Assembly (NCBI GenBank): GCA_963761525.1
Contig: CAVXHG010000003.1
Coordinates: 124,001 to 188,000, forward strand
DNA from: BOG-931 sp963761525
Lineage (GTDB): Bacteria; Pseudomonadota; Alphaproteobacteria; Rhizobiales; Xanthobacteraceae
Reading direction: 5' to 3'
Length of the DNA: 64,000 bases
The number at the start of each line of letters is the position of its first letter. Position 1 is the stretch's first letter. Under the pieces are notes generated by a model. That model searched no databases, had not been told where the DNA came from, and saw nothing but the letters and a program-made list of their open reading frames with translations. Position numbers and translations under genes: made by a program. Shown here one piece after another: positions 55,485-64,000 of this stretch.

Positions 55485-57717
55485 CAGCTGGCAGCCTTCG
55501 CGGCTCCGCCGCCGCTCACCGTGCCCGGTGCCGCCTTGTTGACGTCGAGCAGCGCCGAGCGTGCCGGGCGATGCTGGATTGCGCGGCGAGCGCGTGGTTG
55601 GCGTCGTCGAGCAGTCGCTCGATCCGCACCAGGATGTCCGTACCCTTGCGCGTCAGCAGCGCCGGATGCGGCTCATCGATGCCCTTGAACGACGCTGTCA
55701 GGCATTGGCGGCGCATGGGTCGGCGGCGGCAGGCCGGGCAGCGGCCGCAGTTCGATGCCCTGGTGCGCATAGGTCATGATGTTGTGCCAGGTCATCGCCG
55801 GCAGCGTGCCGCCGGTCATGCGCTTGGTGGACGTGTAGTCGTCGTTGCCCATCCAGACCGCGCCGGCGAAATTCCCCGTGTAGCCGACGAACCAGGCGTC
55901 ACGCCAGGAATTGGTGGTGCCGGTCTTGCCTGCAACCGGGACGCCGTCGAGCTTGGCGCGCTGGCCGGTGCCGTTCTCGACCACCGAGTTCATCATCTTG
56001 ATCATGTCGAGCGCGACCGACGGTGCGATCACCTGTTGCGGCTTTGGGCCGTCGCGGTCGAAGCGCCAGATCAACTGGCCGGTGCCGTTGCGCACTTCAA
56101 GCGCTGCGTGCGGCGCCACGGCTTTGCCGAGATTGGGAAACGTCGCGTAGGCGACGGCGTGTTGGTAGACATAAACTTCATCGGCGCCGATCGGCAGCGA
56201 CGGCGTGTCCGGCAGTGGCGACTGGATGCCGAAATTGCGCGCGGTCTGCACGATCATGGCGCGGCCGAGTTTCGGATTGCCGTGGCCGAGTTCGATCGAA
56301 AGCTTCACCGGGATGACGTTGATCGAATGCGTGATGGCTTCGAGCAGCGTCACCGAGCCGGAATAGCCGCCGGAATAATTGTGCGGACACCAATTGCCGA
56401 TGCAGACCGGCGAATCGACGATACACCGATGTCGGCTTGAAGCCGTTCGCCAGCGCGGTGGCATAGACGTAAGGCTTGAACGAGGAGCCGGGTTGGCGCA
56501 GCGCGTCGGTCGCACGGTTGAACTGGCTGGCGCCGTAATCGCGTCCGCCGACCATGGTGCGAATGCCGCCGTCGAGATCGGCGATCACGACCGCGGTCTG
56601 GCTGGCGCCGTAGTCATGGCCGTATTGGCGCAGCTCGTTTTCGACCTCGTGATCGGCGTAGTGCTGAAGATTACTGTCGAGCGCGGTGCGCACCACGAAG
56701 AAGCGATCGGTCACGGATTTTGGGAAATGTATCGACCAGCTTCCGCATCTCGTCGAACGCGTAGTCGAGGTAATAATTCGGCGCGCCGTCGTCGCGGCGA
56801 TCGATCGGCGTCGCCGGATTGCGCCGGGCGCCGTAGACTTGGCCTTCGGTCATGAAGCCATTGTCGACCAGATTATCGAGCACGACGTTGGCGCGCGCGC
56901 GCGCCGCCGGGAGATTGACCAGCGGCGAGAATTTGGTCGGCGCCTTGAACATGCCGGCGAGCATGGCCGCTTCCGGCAGCGTCACGTCCCGCACCGACTT
57001 GCCGAAGTAATATTCCGCCGCGGCATCGACGCCGAACGCGCCGCCGCCGAGGTAGGCGCGGTCAAGATAGAGTTTGAGGATTTCGTTCTTGCTCAAATGC
57101 GATTCGAGCCATAGCGCCAGGAAAGCTTCGTTGATCTTGCGCTCGATGGTGCGCTCATTGCTCAGGAACAGATTCTTGGCGAGCTGCTGCGTGATGGTCG
57201 AGCCGCCTTGCACCACGCCGCCAGCCTGCGCGTTGGTGACCAAAGCGCCGGAATGTGCCGGTAAAGTCGATGCCGAAATGTTCGTAGAAGCGGCGGTCTT
57301 CGGTTGCCAGCGTCGCCTTGATCAGATCGTCGGGAATTTCGTCGAGCGGGACGGAATCATTGTGCTTGATGCCGCGGCTGCCGACCTCATTGCCGTAGCG
57401 GTCGAGGAAGGTCACCGCGAGATCGGATTTTTTCAGCCAGTCATCGTCCGAAGTCTGGCGCATCGCCGGGACGGCGAGCGCCAGCATCAGGAGCAGCCCG
57501 CCGGTGCCGATGCTCGCCATCTCCGATAGCGGCTCGACCAGGACCCAGCGGCGCCAGCCGGCGACGTGACAGCGGTCCATGGCCGCGGTGAAGCGCTCGT
57601 AGAGGTCGCGCGCCCACTTGCCGCAGCAGGAACACGGCAAAATCGATGCGCGAATCGAGGTCGAGCAGGACGCGCTTGAATCTTCGGCAGCCAGCTATCG
57701 CCCGGACGGGGGTACAT
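55485..57717 (-). pseudogene. Penicillin-binding protein 1A family transglycosylase/transpeptidase (multiple frame breaks)
   Basis: Bifunctional peptidoglycan synthase of about 740 residues, spread over several frames. Start near ATG 57717; TM at about LSEMASIGTGGLLLMLALAVPAM; transglycosylase pieces IKATLATEDRRFYEHFGID (Glu nucleophile region), GGSTITQQLAKNLFLSNERT and EILKLYLDRAYLGGGAFGV; transpeptidase pieces GSSFKPYVYATAL (SxxK), a region with SGGYSGSV and VAGKTGTTNSWRDAWFVGY (KTG). C-terminus ends GAAKAAS at 55485. At least five breaks (near 57590, 57250, 56710, 56430, 55720). All active-site motifs survive, favouring sequencing error. An essential-type function makes true loss unlikely. 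Confidence 0.8.
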
Positions 57718-57958
57718 GTCCGTCAAAGTCGATCGCTCCGGGACCGGGTATCTGGTCGGCAGAATGTGCCATCGGGCTCGCCCAAGGTTTAGCCGAGGCA
57801 GGCATCGGGGCCAATGCCGCGACCGCCACAAGGTGAATGGAAATCAGGGGTAAATTTGGCTTATGCATGATGATGTCTGCACAATCCGTCCGCTTCGAGA
57901 CCGATTTGCCAAGGTTGCGAGAGGGTCGACGGCCGGCTAGGGCGATCTGGAGTGCAAC

Positions 57959-58465
57959 ATGGCAGCCGATAATGGCCAAAACCAAGACGATCCGGAAATT
58001 CCGTTCTGGCGGCGTAAGTCATTGGCGCAAATGACAAATTCCGAATGGGAGAGCCTTTGCGACGGCTGCGGCAAATGCTGCCTCAACAAGCTCGAGGAAG
58101 AGGAGACCGACCGCACCTATTACACCGATGTCGGCTGCCGGCTGCTCGACGGCCAAACCTGCCGCTGCCACGACTACCAAAACCGCCAGGAACTGGTGGA
58201 CGACTGCGTGCGGCTCACGCCGAAGACCCTGAAGACCATCACCTGGCTGCCGCCGTCTTGCGCCTACGTGCTGCTCGCCGAGGGCAAGGACCTGTACTGG
58301 TGGCACCCGCTGGTGTCCGGCGATCCTGAAACGGTTCATGCCGCCGGGGTCTCGGTTCGCGGCCGCGTCCGTGACAGCGAGGTGAATGTGCCCGATGCTG
58401 ACCTTGAAGACTACATCGTAAGCTGGCCGCTGAAGCTGCCCAAAAAGGCGCGAAGGCCGGGCTGA
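57959..58465 (+). CDS. YcgN/UPF0260 family cysteine cluster protein
   Basis: 168 residues. Family pattern: ESLCDGCGKCCLNKLEEEE, RLLDGQTCRCHDYQNRQ, WLPPSCAYVLLAEGKDLYWWHP and VPDADLEDYIVSWPLKLPK. The eight Cys in CxxCxxxCC-type arrangement probably bind metal (zinc or Fe-S). ATG at 57959. Related to the CxxCxxCC family of unknown function. Confidence 0.92.
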   Translation: MAADNGQNQDDPEIPFWRRKSLAQMTNSEWESLCDGCGKCCLNKLEEEETDRTYYTDVGCRLLDGQTCRCHDYQNRQELVDDCVRLTPKTLKTITWLPPSCAYVLLAEGKDLYWWHPLVSGDPETVHAAGVSVRGRVRDSEVNVPDADLEDYIVSWPLKLPKKARRPG

Positions 58466-58547
58466 TTGCCGGCGATCAGAACCGCGCGTCTGCTCTGCAA
58501 CGCGAGTGGTTGCATTGCGTCGCCGCGCAGGCCAAGTGGTGCCGAGA

Positions 58548-60134
58548 ATGACCCGCCAGATTGCCCCCGACGAAGCCCATAGCATTGCTCCCGATGTCGT
58601 TGGCGATGAGCGCCCGACCGGGACCGTGCGCGTGGGCGAGGTCGTAGAATCGAAAGCTCCGGAGGGCTCGGCACACGATCACACGCCGGCCGCGCCGCTG
58701 GATCATGCCACCATCCGCGCCATCGTCGCCGGCATCATGCTGGCGATGTTTTTGTCTGCGCTCGAGCAGACGATCGTCGCCCCCGCGCTGCCGGCCATCG
58801 GCAAAAGTCTCGGCGACGTCGATAATCTGTCGTGGATCGTCACGGCGTATCTGCTGGCCGCTACCGCGACGACGCCACTGTTCGGCAAGCTGTCCGATAT
58901 TTACGGCCGTCGTGCGATTCTTCTGGTCGCAATCGGCTTCTTCATTGCCGGCTCGGTCGCCTGCGCGCTCGCGCCGACAATCTGGTTTCTGATCGCCGCG
59001 CGCGGGCTGCAAGGCATCGGCGGCGGCGGCTTGTTGCCGATCGCACAGACCATCATCGCCGACCTGGTATCGCCGCGCGAGCGTCCAATCGTGCAGGGCC
59101 GCACCTCGGTCATGTTCATGAGCGCCAGCATTCTCGGGCCCGTGCTCGGCGGACTGCTCACCGACCATCTGCATTGGTCGTTTATCTTCTGGATCAATCT
59201 GCCGCTCGGCGCCGTCGCCCTGGTTATGACCGAACGTGCGCTGCGCCGTTTGCCGCTCAATCATCGCCCGCACCAGCTCGATGTGATCGGCGCTGTGCTT
59301 ATGGTCGGCGCCGCGCTGACCCTGATGATGGCGCTGTCCTGGGGCGGCGCTCATTATGCATGGACGTCGTGGCGGATCCTCGCGCTTCTTGGTTGTTCCG
59401 CCGTGTTGTGGGCGTTGTTTGCGGTGCGGCTCCTCACCGCGCGCGAGCCTTTTATTCCGATTGCGATTCTGCACGGCGGCGTCACGACCACGATCACTGT
59501 TGCGGCGTTCTTCTCGATCGGCACGGTGATCGGCGTCACGATTTACACGCCGCTTTATTGCCAGACCGTGCTCGGCGTTTCGGCAAGCCTCTCCGGCCTC
59601 GCGCTTATCGCTTACATGGGCGGCGCCACTGTCGGCTCACTGGTCTCGACCCGCATCGTCGTCCGCATGAAACATTACATGCGGATGCCGATGGCGGGTC
59701 TCGTCGTCGCCATCGTCGTGCTCGCCGTGCTCGCCGCAAATCCCGCAGGGCATACGCTCACCGAAGTCGTCATGCTGATTGCCCTCCTTGGTCTTGGTCT
59801 TGGTCCGATGTATCCGGTCTCGACCATCGTCATGCAGAACACCGTCAAGCCGCATCAGCTTGGCACCGCGACCGGCACGCTGAATTTCTTCCGCACGCTC
59901 GGCGGCGCATTGATCGTGGCGCATATTCGGCGCCATCGTGCTCGGCGGCGTCGGCGAGGGCTCGCCGGCATGACGATCGACAAGCTTGCGGTGGGGCAGG
60001 GTGATCTGGCGCCGGCGTTCCACTGGGTATTCATTGCCGCCGCTGTTTGCCTCGGCATTTCATTGCTCTGCGTTGCCTTGGTCGAGGAGCGCCCACTGCA
60101 TGGCCCGCACCAGCGGGCCGTCGCAGCCGCCTGA
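58548..60134 (+). CDS. MFS transporter, DHA2 family (compensating frame breaks near C-terminus)
   Basis: Proton-driven drug/metabolite exporter of the 14-TM DHA2 group (EmrB/QacA type), 528 residues. Motifs: LSALEQTIVAPALPAIG, TPLFGKLSDIYGRRAILL (motif A) and RGLQGIGGGGLLPIAQTII. Between about 59924 and 59966 the frame reads AHIRRHRARRRRRGL, but shifted it is the hydrophobic IFGAIVLGGVGEGS; an extra C and a missing base cancel. ATG 58548 chosen after a Gly-rich start; the frame opens at 58506. First of two tandem paralogues. Confidence 0.9.
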   Translation: MTRQIAPDEAHSIAPDVVGDERPTGTVRVGEVVESKAPEGSAHDHTPAAPLDHATIRAIVAGIMLAMFLSALEQTIVAPALPAIGKSLGDVDNLSWIVTAYLLAATATTPLFGKLSDIYGRRAILLVAIGFFIAGSVACALAPTIWFLIAARGLQGIGGGGLLPIAQTIIADLVSPRERPIVQGRTSVMFMSASILGPVLGGLLTDHLHWSFIFWINLPLGAVALVMTERALRRLPLNHRPHQLDVIGAVLMVGAALTLMMALSWGGAHYAWTSWRILALLGCSAVLWALFAVRLLTAREPFIPIAILHGGVTTTITVAAFFSIGTVIGVTIYTPLYCQTVLGVSASLSGLALIAYMGGATVGSLVSTRIVVRMKHYMRMPMAGLVVAIVVLAVLAANPAGHTLTEVVMLIALLGLGLGPMYPVSTIVMQNTVKPHQLGTATGTLNFFRTLGGALIVAHIRRHRARRRRRGLAGMTIDKLAVGQGDLAPAFHWVFIAAAVCLGISLLCVALVEERPLHGPHQRAVAAA

Positions 60135-60237
60135 ATACCTCTCATCGGCATAGCTGACCTGCCCGATGCGTCTTGCGCCGGCCGGGGCGCGGCGCGAACC
60201 TTGCGGTAAAGCTGTTCCGAGGGCGGCCGGCAAAAGC

Positions 60238-61756
60238 ATGGATCAGATAAGCTCTGCGCAGCCGGCGGCTGAACGGAAGCTCGGCCGGCGGGAAGTCGTC
60301 GCCATCATCGGCGGCCTGGCGCTGGCGATGTTTCTCAGCGCCCTCAATCAGACCATCGTGGCGACGGCGCTGCCGACTATCGGCCGCTCTTTCGACGATT
60401 TCGAAAATCTGTCCTGGGTCATCATCGCCTATCTTTTGACCTCGACGGTGGTCGCGCCGCTCTACGGTAAGCTTTCCGACATTTACGGCCGCCGCGGCAT
60501 GATGCTGGTAGCGCTCGGCATCTTCATGGCAGGGTCTGCCGCCAGCGCAGCGGCTCCCAACATGCTGATGCTGATCCTGGGCCGTGGCCTGCAAGGTATT
60601 GGCGGCGGAGGCATCGTTCCGCTGACGCAGTCGATCATCGCCGACGCCGTGCCGCCGCGCGAGCGGGGCTACTATCAGGCTTATACCGGCTCGGTCTGGA
60701 TCGTCGCCGGCGCGGCTGGTCCTGTGCTCGGCGGCGTTATCGCCGAGCATTTGCATTGGTCGGTGATCTTCTGGCTTAACGTGCCGCTTGGGATCGTCGC
60801 GGCGATGTTGTCGAACCGGCAGCTCAAGCGCGTGCCGGTCCACGAGCGCGCTCACAAGATCGATCTTGTCGGCGCCGCTCTGATGATGTCGTCCGCCGTT
60901 GCGCTGTTGCTCGCGTTGACCTGGGGCGGTACGCGATATCCGTGGCTGTCGCAGCCGATCCTTTTTCTGCTTATTATTGCCGCGGCGCTGACGGCGATAT
61001 TCATCTGGTGGGTATTGCGCGCACCGGAGCCGTTCCTTGCCGATTGCGGTGCTCAAAAACCCGATGATGCGGGCCGGCTGCGTTACCACGGCTTGCTCTC
61101 AAGGCGTTTCGATCGGGCTGACGATTTTCGCCCCGCTCTATTATGAGCTGGTGCATGGTTTGTCGGCGAGCAATTCCGGACTTGCGCTCATCCCCATCGT
61201 TATGATGACGACGCCCGGATCATATCTTTCCGGCCGCGCCATGTTGTACCTCGACCATTACAAATGGGCGCCGATCCTGATGCTCAGTATCGCGACCGTG
61301 TTGGTCGCTCTGCTGGTGATTTATCCCCTGATGCCGGTTTGGGCGGTGGCGCTCATTACCGGATTCGTCGGCATAGGGACTGGCAGCTCTTACCCGACGG
61401 TCACGGTGTCGATCCAGAATGCGATAGCGCATCAGCAGATCGGCGTCGCCATGGGTGCGATGAATTTCTTTCGCGCGCTGGCAAGCTCTTTCGTTGTCGC
61501 GATCATGGGCGCAATCATGCTGGTGGATCTCGGCGCTTCCCCACAGCACGGCGGCGCTGCTTCAACTGCTTTCATTGCAAGTGCGTCAACTGCGTCCGTG
61601 GACCAACTGGCGCGGGCGTTCAGTCATATCTTTGCGGTAGCGGTGTTGTTTCTCGTCCTCGCCATCGTCGGGCTTGTCGTGATGGAAGAGCGTCCGTTGC
61701 GCACAACCGTGCTTGCCGCGCCGGCGCCGCAAGAAGCACGTCAGCCTGCCGAGTAG
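60238..61756 (+). CDS. MFS transporter, DHA2 family (one frame break)
   Basis: Second tandem 14-TM DHA2 exporter, about 505 residues. ATG 60238 (MDQISSAQPAAERKLGRREV). Motifs LSALNQTIVATALPTIG, APLYGKLSDIYGRRGMML and RGLQGIGGGGIVPLTQSII are very close to those of its neighbour, so they are likely an old duplication. The frame breaks near 61037 (EPFLADC); one extra base removed gives EPFLPIAVLKNPMMRAG and continues to the stop at 61756. TMs 13-14 (FAVAVLFLVLAIVGLVV) complete the family. Confidence 0.88.
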
Positions 61757-61810
61757 CGCCGGCCGTCGTGCCGGCTTAAGCTTGCGGAAAAATCAGACCG
61801 GGAGGATGAG

Positions 61811-62447
61811 ATGGACTGCAGGGTCGTTGTATTTGCCGTCACGCTTGCTGCCGCTTTCACCGCGAATGCCGCGAATTCGCAGACCATCATCGACGACTGG
61901 TACCAGGCCAAGCTGCCGGCGCCGCCGCAGCTCAAACCGGTTACTCTTATTCCCGGCGAAACCGCGCTCCTGGTGATGGACTTCACCGTGCAGACCTGCA
62001 CGCCGGAAAAGCGCAAGCGCTGCGCCGAACTCGGTGCCGAAAGTGAAGAAGCTGGTCGAGGAGGCGCGCGGCAAGGGTGCGTTGATTATCTATTCCGTTG
62101 CGGTGCCCGGTTCGGTGCCAAGCGATGTGCTGAAGGAACTGGCGCCTGCCCCTGGGGAGCAAGTCCTGCCGCCGCTCGGTCCAGACAAATTCATCAACAG
62201 CGATCTGGAAAAGACCCTCAAAGACAAAGGCATCAAGACCGTCGTGGCGATGGGCACGCAGGCGCAGACGTCAGTGCTGCATACCGGCGGGGAGGCGGCG
62301 CTCCGTGGGTTCAAAGTGATCGTGCCGGTCGATGCGATGTCGTCGGACGACCTGTTTCCCGAGCTCTATACCGCGTGGCACCTGGCCCACGCGGCGCGCA
62401 TCAGCAATCAGACGACGCTGACCAGGCTCGACATGATCGGCTTCTGA
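61811..62447 (+). pseudogene. Exported isochorismatase-like protein with Ser at the catalytic Cys (frame break)
   Basis: ATG 61811 (MDCRVVVFAVTLAAAFTANAANSQTI) with a signal peptide; then LPAPPQLKPVTLIPGETALLVMDFTVQ with the Asp of the isochorismatase triad. A break near 62030 gives VKKLVEEARGKGALIIYSVAV, GPDKFINSDLEKTLKDKG (Lys) and VVAMGTQAQTSVLHTGGEAAL. At the Cys of the canonical CVxxT the sequence is SVLHT. So Asp and Lys are kept but the nucleophile is Ser. About 211 residues. It sits ahead of the opposite-strand beta-propeller cytochrome gene. Confidence 0.72.
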
Positions 62448-64000
62448 TTACTTTGCCGCTTCTTTCTGTAACGCGTCGATCTCGGCCTGGCTGCGCAGCG
62501 TCATAACCGCGACCTTGCGCGCGCGGTAATAGGGTATCGCAACCTGCGTATCCTGACCGTCGCGCTCGAGCAGAGAGATGTAGCGCGGCTCGGCTCCTCG
62601 TGTGGGCAGGTCGAAAGCAGTCCACGTGCCGGATTTCGGGTCGTAGCGCATCACCCGGTCGGCGGTCCAAAGGTTGGTCCAGGCATCGTGATTTTTGTCG
62701 ACCGCGACATGATACGGCTGCTGCCCGTTAGGCAGCGGGACGTATGTAACCGCGTGGGTATGGGTATCGATACGGGCGAGGTTTTCGCCCCATGAATCGC
62801 CTATCCAGAGGATATCGGCGTTCTTGTCGGTGCCCATGCGGCGCGGACCTTCGGCCCACGGCAGCGGTGAATTGAAATCAGGCTGCACAAAGGTCGCGTA
62901 GTAAGCCTTTTCATCATCGCGGAGCAGATCTTCCTGCGCTTTGACCGGCGCAAGCTTGATTTCCGACACCTTGGCGTCCTGACCGTTACCGACGCCGATC
63001 GTATCGAGCGCCATCTCCGCCCAATAACCGTTGCCGTCACGATCGGACGCGGTGCCGTAGGTGACGCCGACGCCATTCACCGTCTTGTAGGTCATCGACT
63101 TGAACTCGGTGAACTTCTCCGCGACGGGATCGAATCGCAGCGCGCCATCGGGCGCCGACGACCAGATATTTCCCTTGCCATCGTAATCGACCGTCGCGGC
63201 GCCGCCGGTTTGCGTCATGTCGGTTGGCGGCAAATAGACCTTGATCTGCTGCGCGGCTGGATCGAGCCGGCCAATACCGCCGCGGCCATTATTGACGTTG
63301 AACCAGAGAATGCCGTTCGGATCCCGCGTCATGCCGTGGGTCTGCGCGGCGAGACCGTTGGGGCCTGCGACCTTGAACAGCTTCACTTCGCCGGTCGCGG
63401 TGTCGACGTGGCCGATCGTGGTGCGTTTGTTGGGAACATTGCAGGTGAACCAGAGATTGCCGGTCAGATCGAGCCACGCGTCGTGTACGCCCCAACCGGG
63501 GATCAGTACCGAAGGCGTGCCGAGCGACCAATCGCTGCCGTCGTTCTGGACGAAGTCTGCAGGCAAATTGGAGTCGGGATCGAGCGGCATGTCGTATTCC
63601 TTGAACATCACACGCGCCGCTTCGCCGGACGGGCGCGGTTCAAGCTTAACGCCGCTTTCGTCGGTATCCGGTCCCCGGGCGCGGGCGAGGTAGGCCGCGA
63701 TCTCCTTTTGGTGAAAATCAAGAATGCCGGAGGGTTTGCGGTCATTGCCGACGAAACTGCCGTTGACGTTGGCATTCTTCATCAGTTCGAGGATCGCGCT
63801 CCAGCCCGCTTCATCAAAACGATGCTGTAACGGGTAACTCGGCGTGTGGCATCCGGTGCACACGATGCTGACAATGCGCTTCATGCGCTTGTCTTCGTCG
63901 GTCTGCGCTGGCAGTGAGTCCAGCACGAGATTGCCGGGGAGTTGCTTGAAGGTGGCGTCCGGATTGTTCATCGGCGCAAGCGAGAAATCCTGCCTGGCAT
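62448..64000 (-). CDS. Cytochrome c-containing streptogramin-lyase-like (Vgb) protein, cut by window end
   Basis: At least 517 residues, open to the window edge, so the N-terminus lies beyond 64000. CTGCH in SIVCTGCHTPSYPL is a heme-c site. The remaining part is a beta propeller of NHL/Vgb type, with repeats such as AWLDLTGNLWFTCNVPNKRT, TRDPNGILWFNVNNGRGGIG, VDYDGKGNIWSSAPDGALRF, and DILWIGDSWGENLARID. This combination is seen in periplasmic proteins of proteobacteria with uncertain substrate (perhaps quinoprotein-like oxidation). It converges with the isochorismatase-like gene. Confidence 0.82.
   Translation of the reverse strand, partial: ARQDFSLAPMNNPDATFKQLPGNLVLDSLPAQTDEDKRMKRIVSIVCTGCHTPSYPLQHRFDEAGWSAILELMKNANVNGSFVGNDRKPSGILDFHQKEIAAYLARARGPDTDESGVKLEPRPSGEAARVMFKEYDMPLDPDSNLPADFVQNDGSDWSLGTPSVLIPGWGVHDAWLDLTGNLWFTCNVPNKRTTIGHVDTATGEVKLFKVAGPNGLAAQTHGMTRDPNGILWFNVNNGRGGIGRLDPAAQQIKVYLPPTDMTQTGGAATVDYDGKGNIWSSAPDGALRFDPVAEKFTEFKSMTYKTVNGVGVTYGTASDRDGNGYWAEMALDTIGVGNGQDAKVSEIKLAPVKAQEDLLRDDEKAYYATFVQPDFNSPLPWAEGPRRMGTDKNADILWIGDSWGENLARIDTHTHAVTYVPLPNGQQPYHVAVDKNHDAWTNLWTADRVMRYDPKSGTWTAFDLPTRGAEPRYISLLERDGQDTQVAIPYYRARKVAVMTLRSQAEIDALQKEAAK

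Noticed and set aside
58476..59474. Long minus-strand open frame opposite the first MFS gene (and a similar one opposite the second)
   Set aside because: Composition is His/Arg/Gln-rich shadow sequence with no motifs; the plus strand encodes the transporters.

Overview
The window looks like a chromosomal segment of a Hyphomicrobiales alphaproteobacterium (Bradyrhizobiaceae/Xanthobacteraceae type). This rests on high GC; the gene orders pcm - LysM/LytM - DUF815 ATPase - yajC - secD - secF and NDUFA12 - DUF2155 - aat - accC - accB - aroQ; a MucR regulator; TrmFO; a DUF2336 protein; and palindromic GGAAAA/TTTTCC intergenic repeats of the kind common in that group. The genus cannot be fixed from the sequence alone.

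Layout. 0-8.2 kb: response regulator, pcm, LysM/LytM lipoprotein, DUF815 ATPase, then yajC-secD-secF followed by a Mth938-domain and a squalene/phytoene-synthase-like gene (the bacterial relatives of complex I assembly factors NDUFAF3 and NDUFAF6). 8.2-12.1 kb: orphan tricarboxylate-type binding protein, an unusual kinase + acyl-CoA-ligase-tail fusion, and an AT-rich two-gene cassette that resembles an HNH toxin and a HEAT-like immunity protein. 12.1-18.5 kb: trmFO, a type III polyketide synthase with an ICMT-family methyltransferase, gatC - microprotein - gatA, and an MscS channel. 18.5-26.2 kb: NDUFA12, DUF2155, aat, a response regulator, accC/accB/aroQ, a DsbA-like protein and an M48 protease. 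26.3-45 kb: metabolic and accessory genes (aminotransferase, RraA-like, YdcF, GST, Nudix, NEW3/ABC exporter, MCC beta subunit, RidA, SDR, periplasmic proteins, a B12 radical SAM protein that could be a hopanoid 2-methylase, HAD, GT39-like, sodB). 45-52 kb: mucR, a SulP-STAS-cNMP fusion, sufE, DUF5330, a DivJ/PleC-like sensor kinase, a peptidoglycan-binding protein and DUF1491. 52-64 kb: DUF2336, a lipoprotein, DUF1254/DUF1214, PBP1A, a YcgN-type protein, two tandem DHA2 drug transporters, an exported isochorismatase-like protein and a cytochrome/beta-propeller protein cut by the window end.

A dominant property of this sequence is frame breakage. More than 15 recognisable genes need one or more single-base corrections to read through, mostly removal of one extra base, and several carry compensating pairs. 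The breaks cluster at about 26-46 kb and 52-62 kb, and span housekeeping genes such as PBP1A. I interpret this mainly as insertion-biased base-calling error in the source assembly rather than gene decay. Broken genes are annotated as whole units with the break positions; the type 'pseudogene' marks genes that are heavily interrupted as the sequence stands. I saw no tRNA, rRNA, insertion sequence, integrase or CRISPR array.
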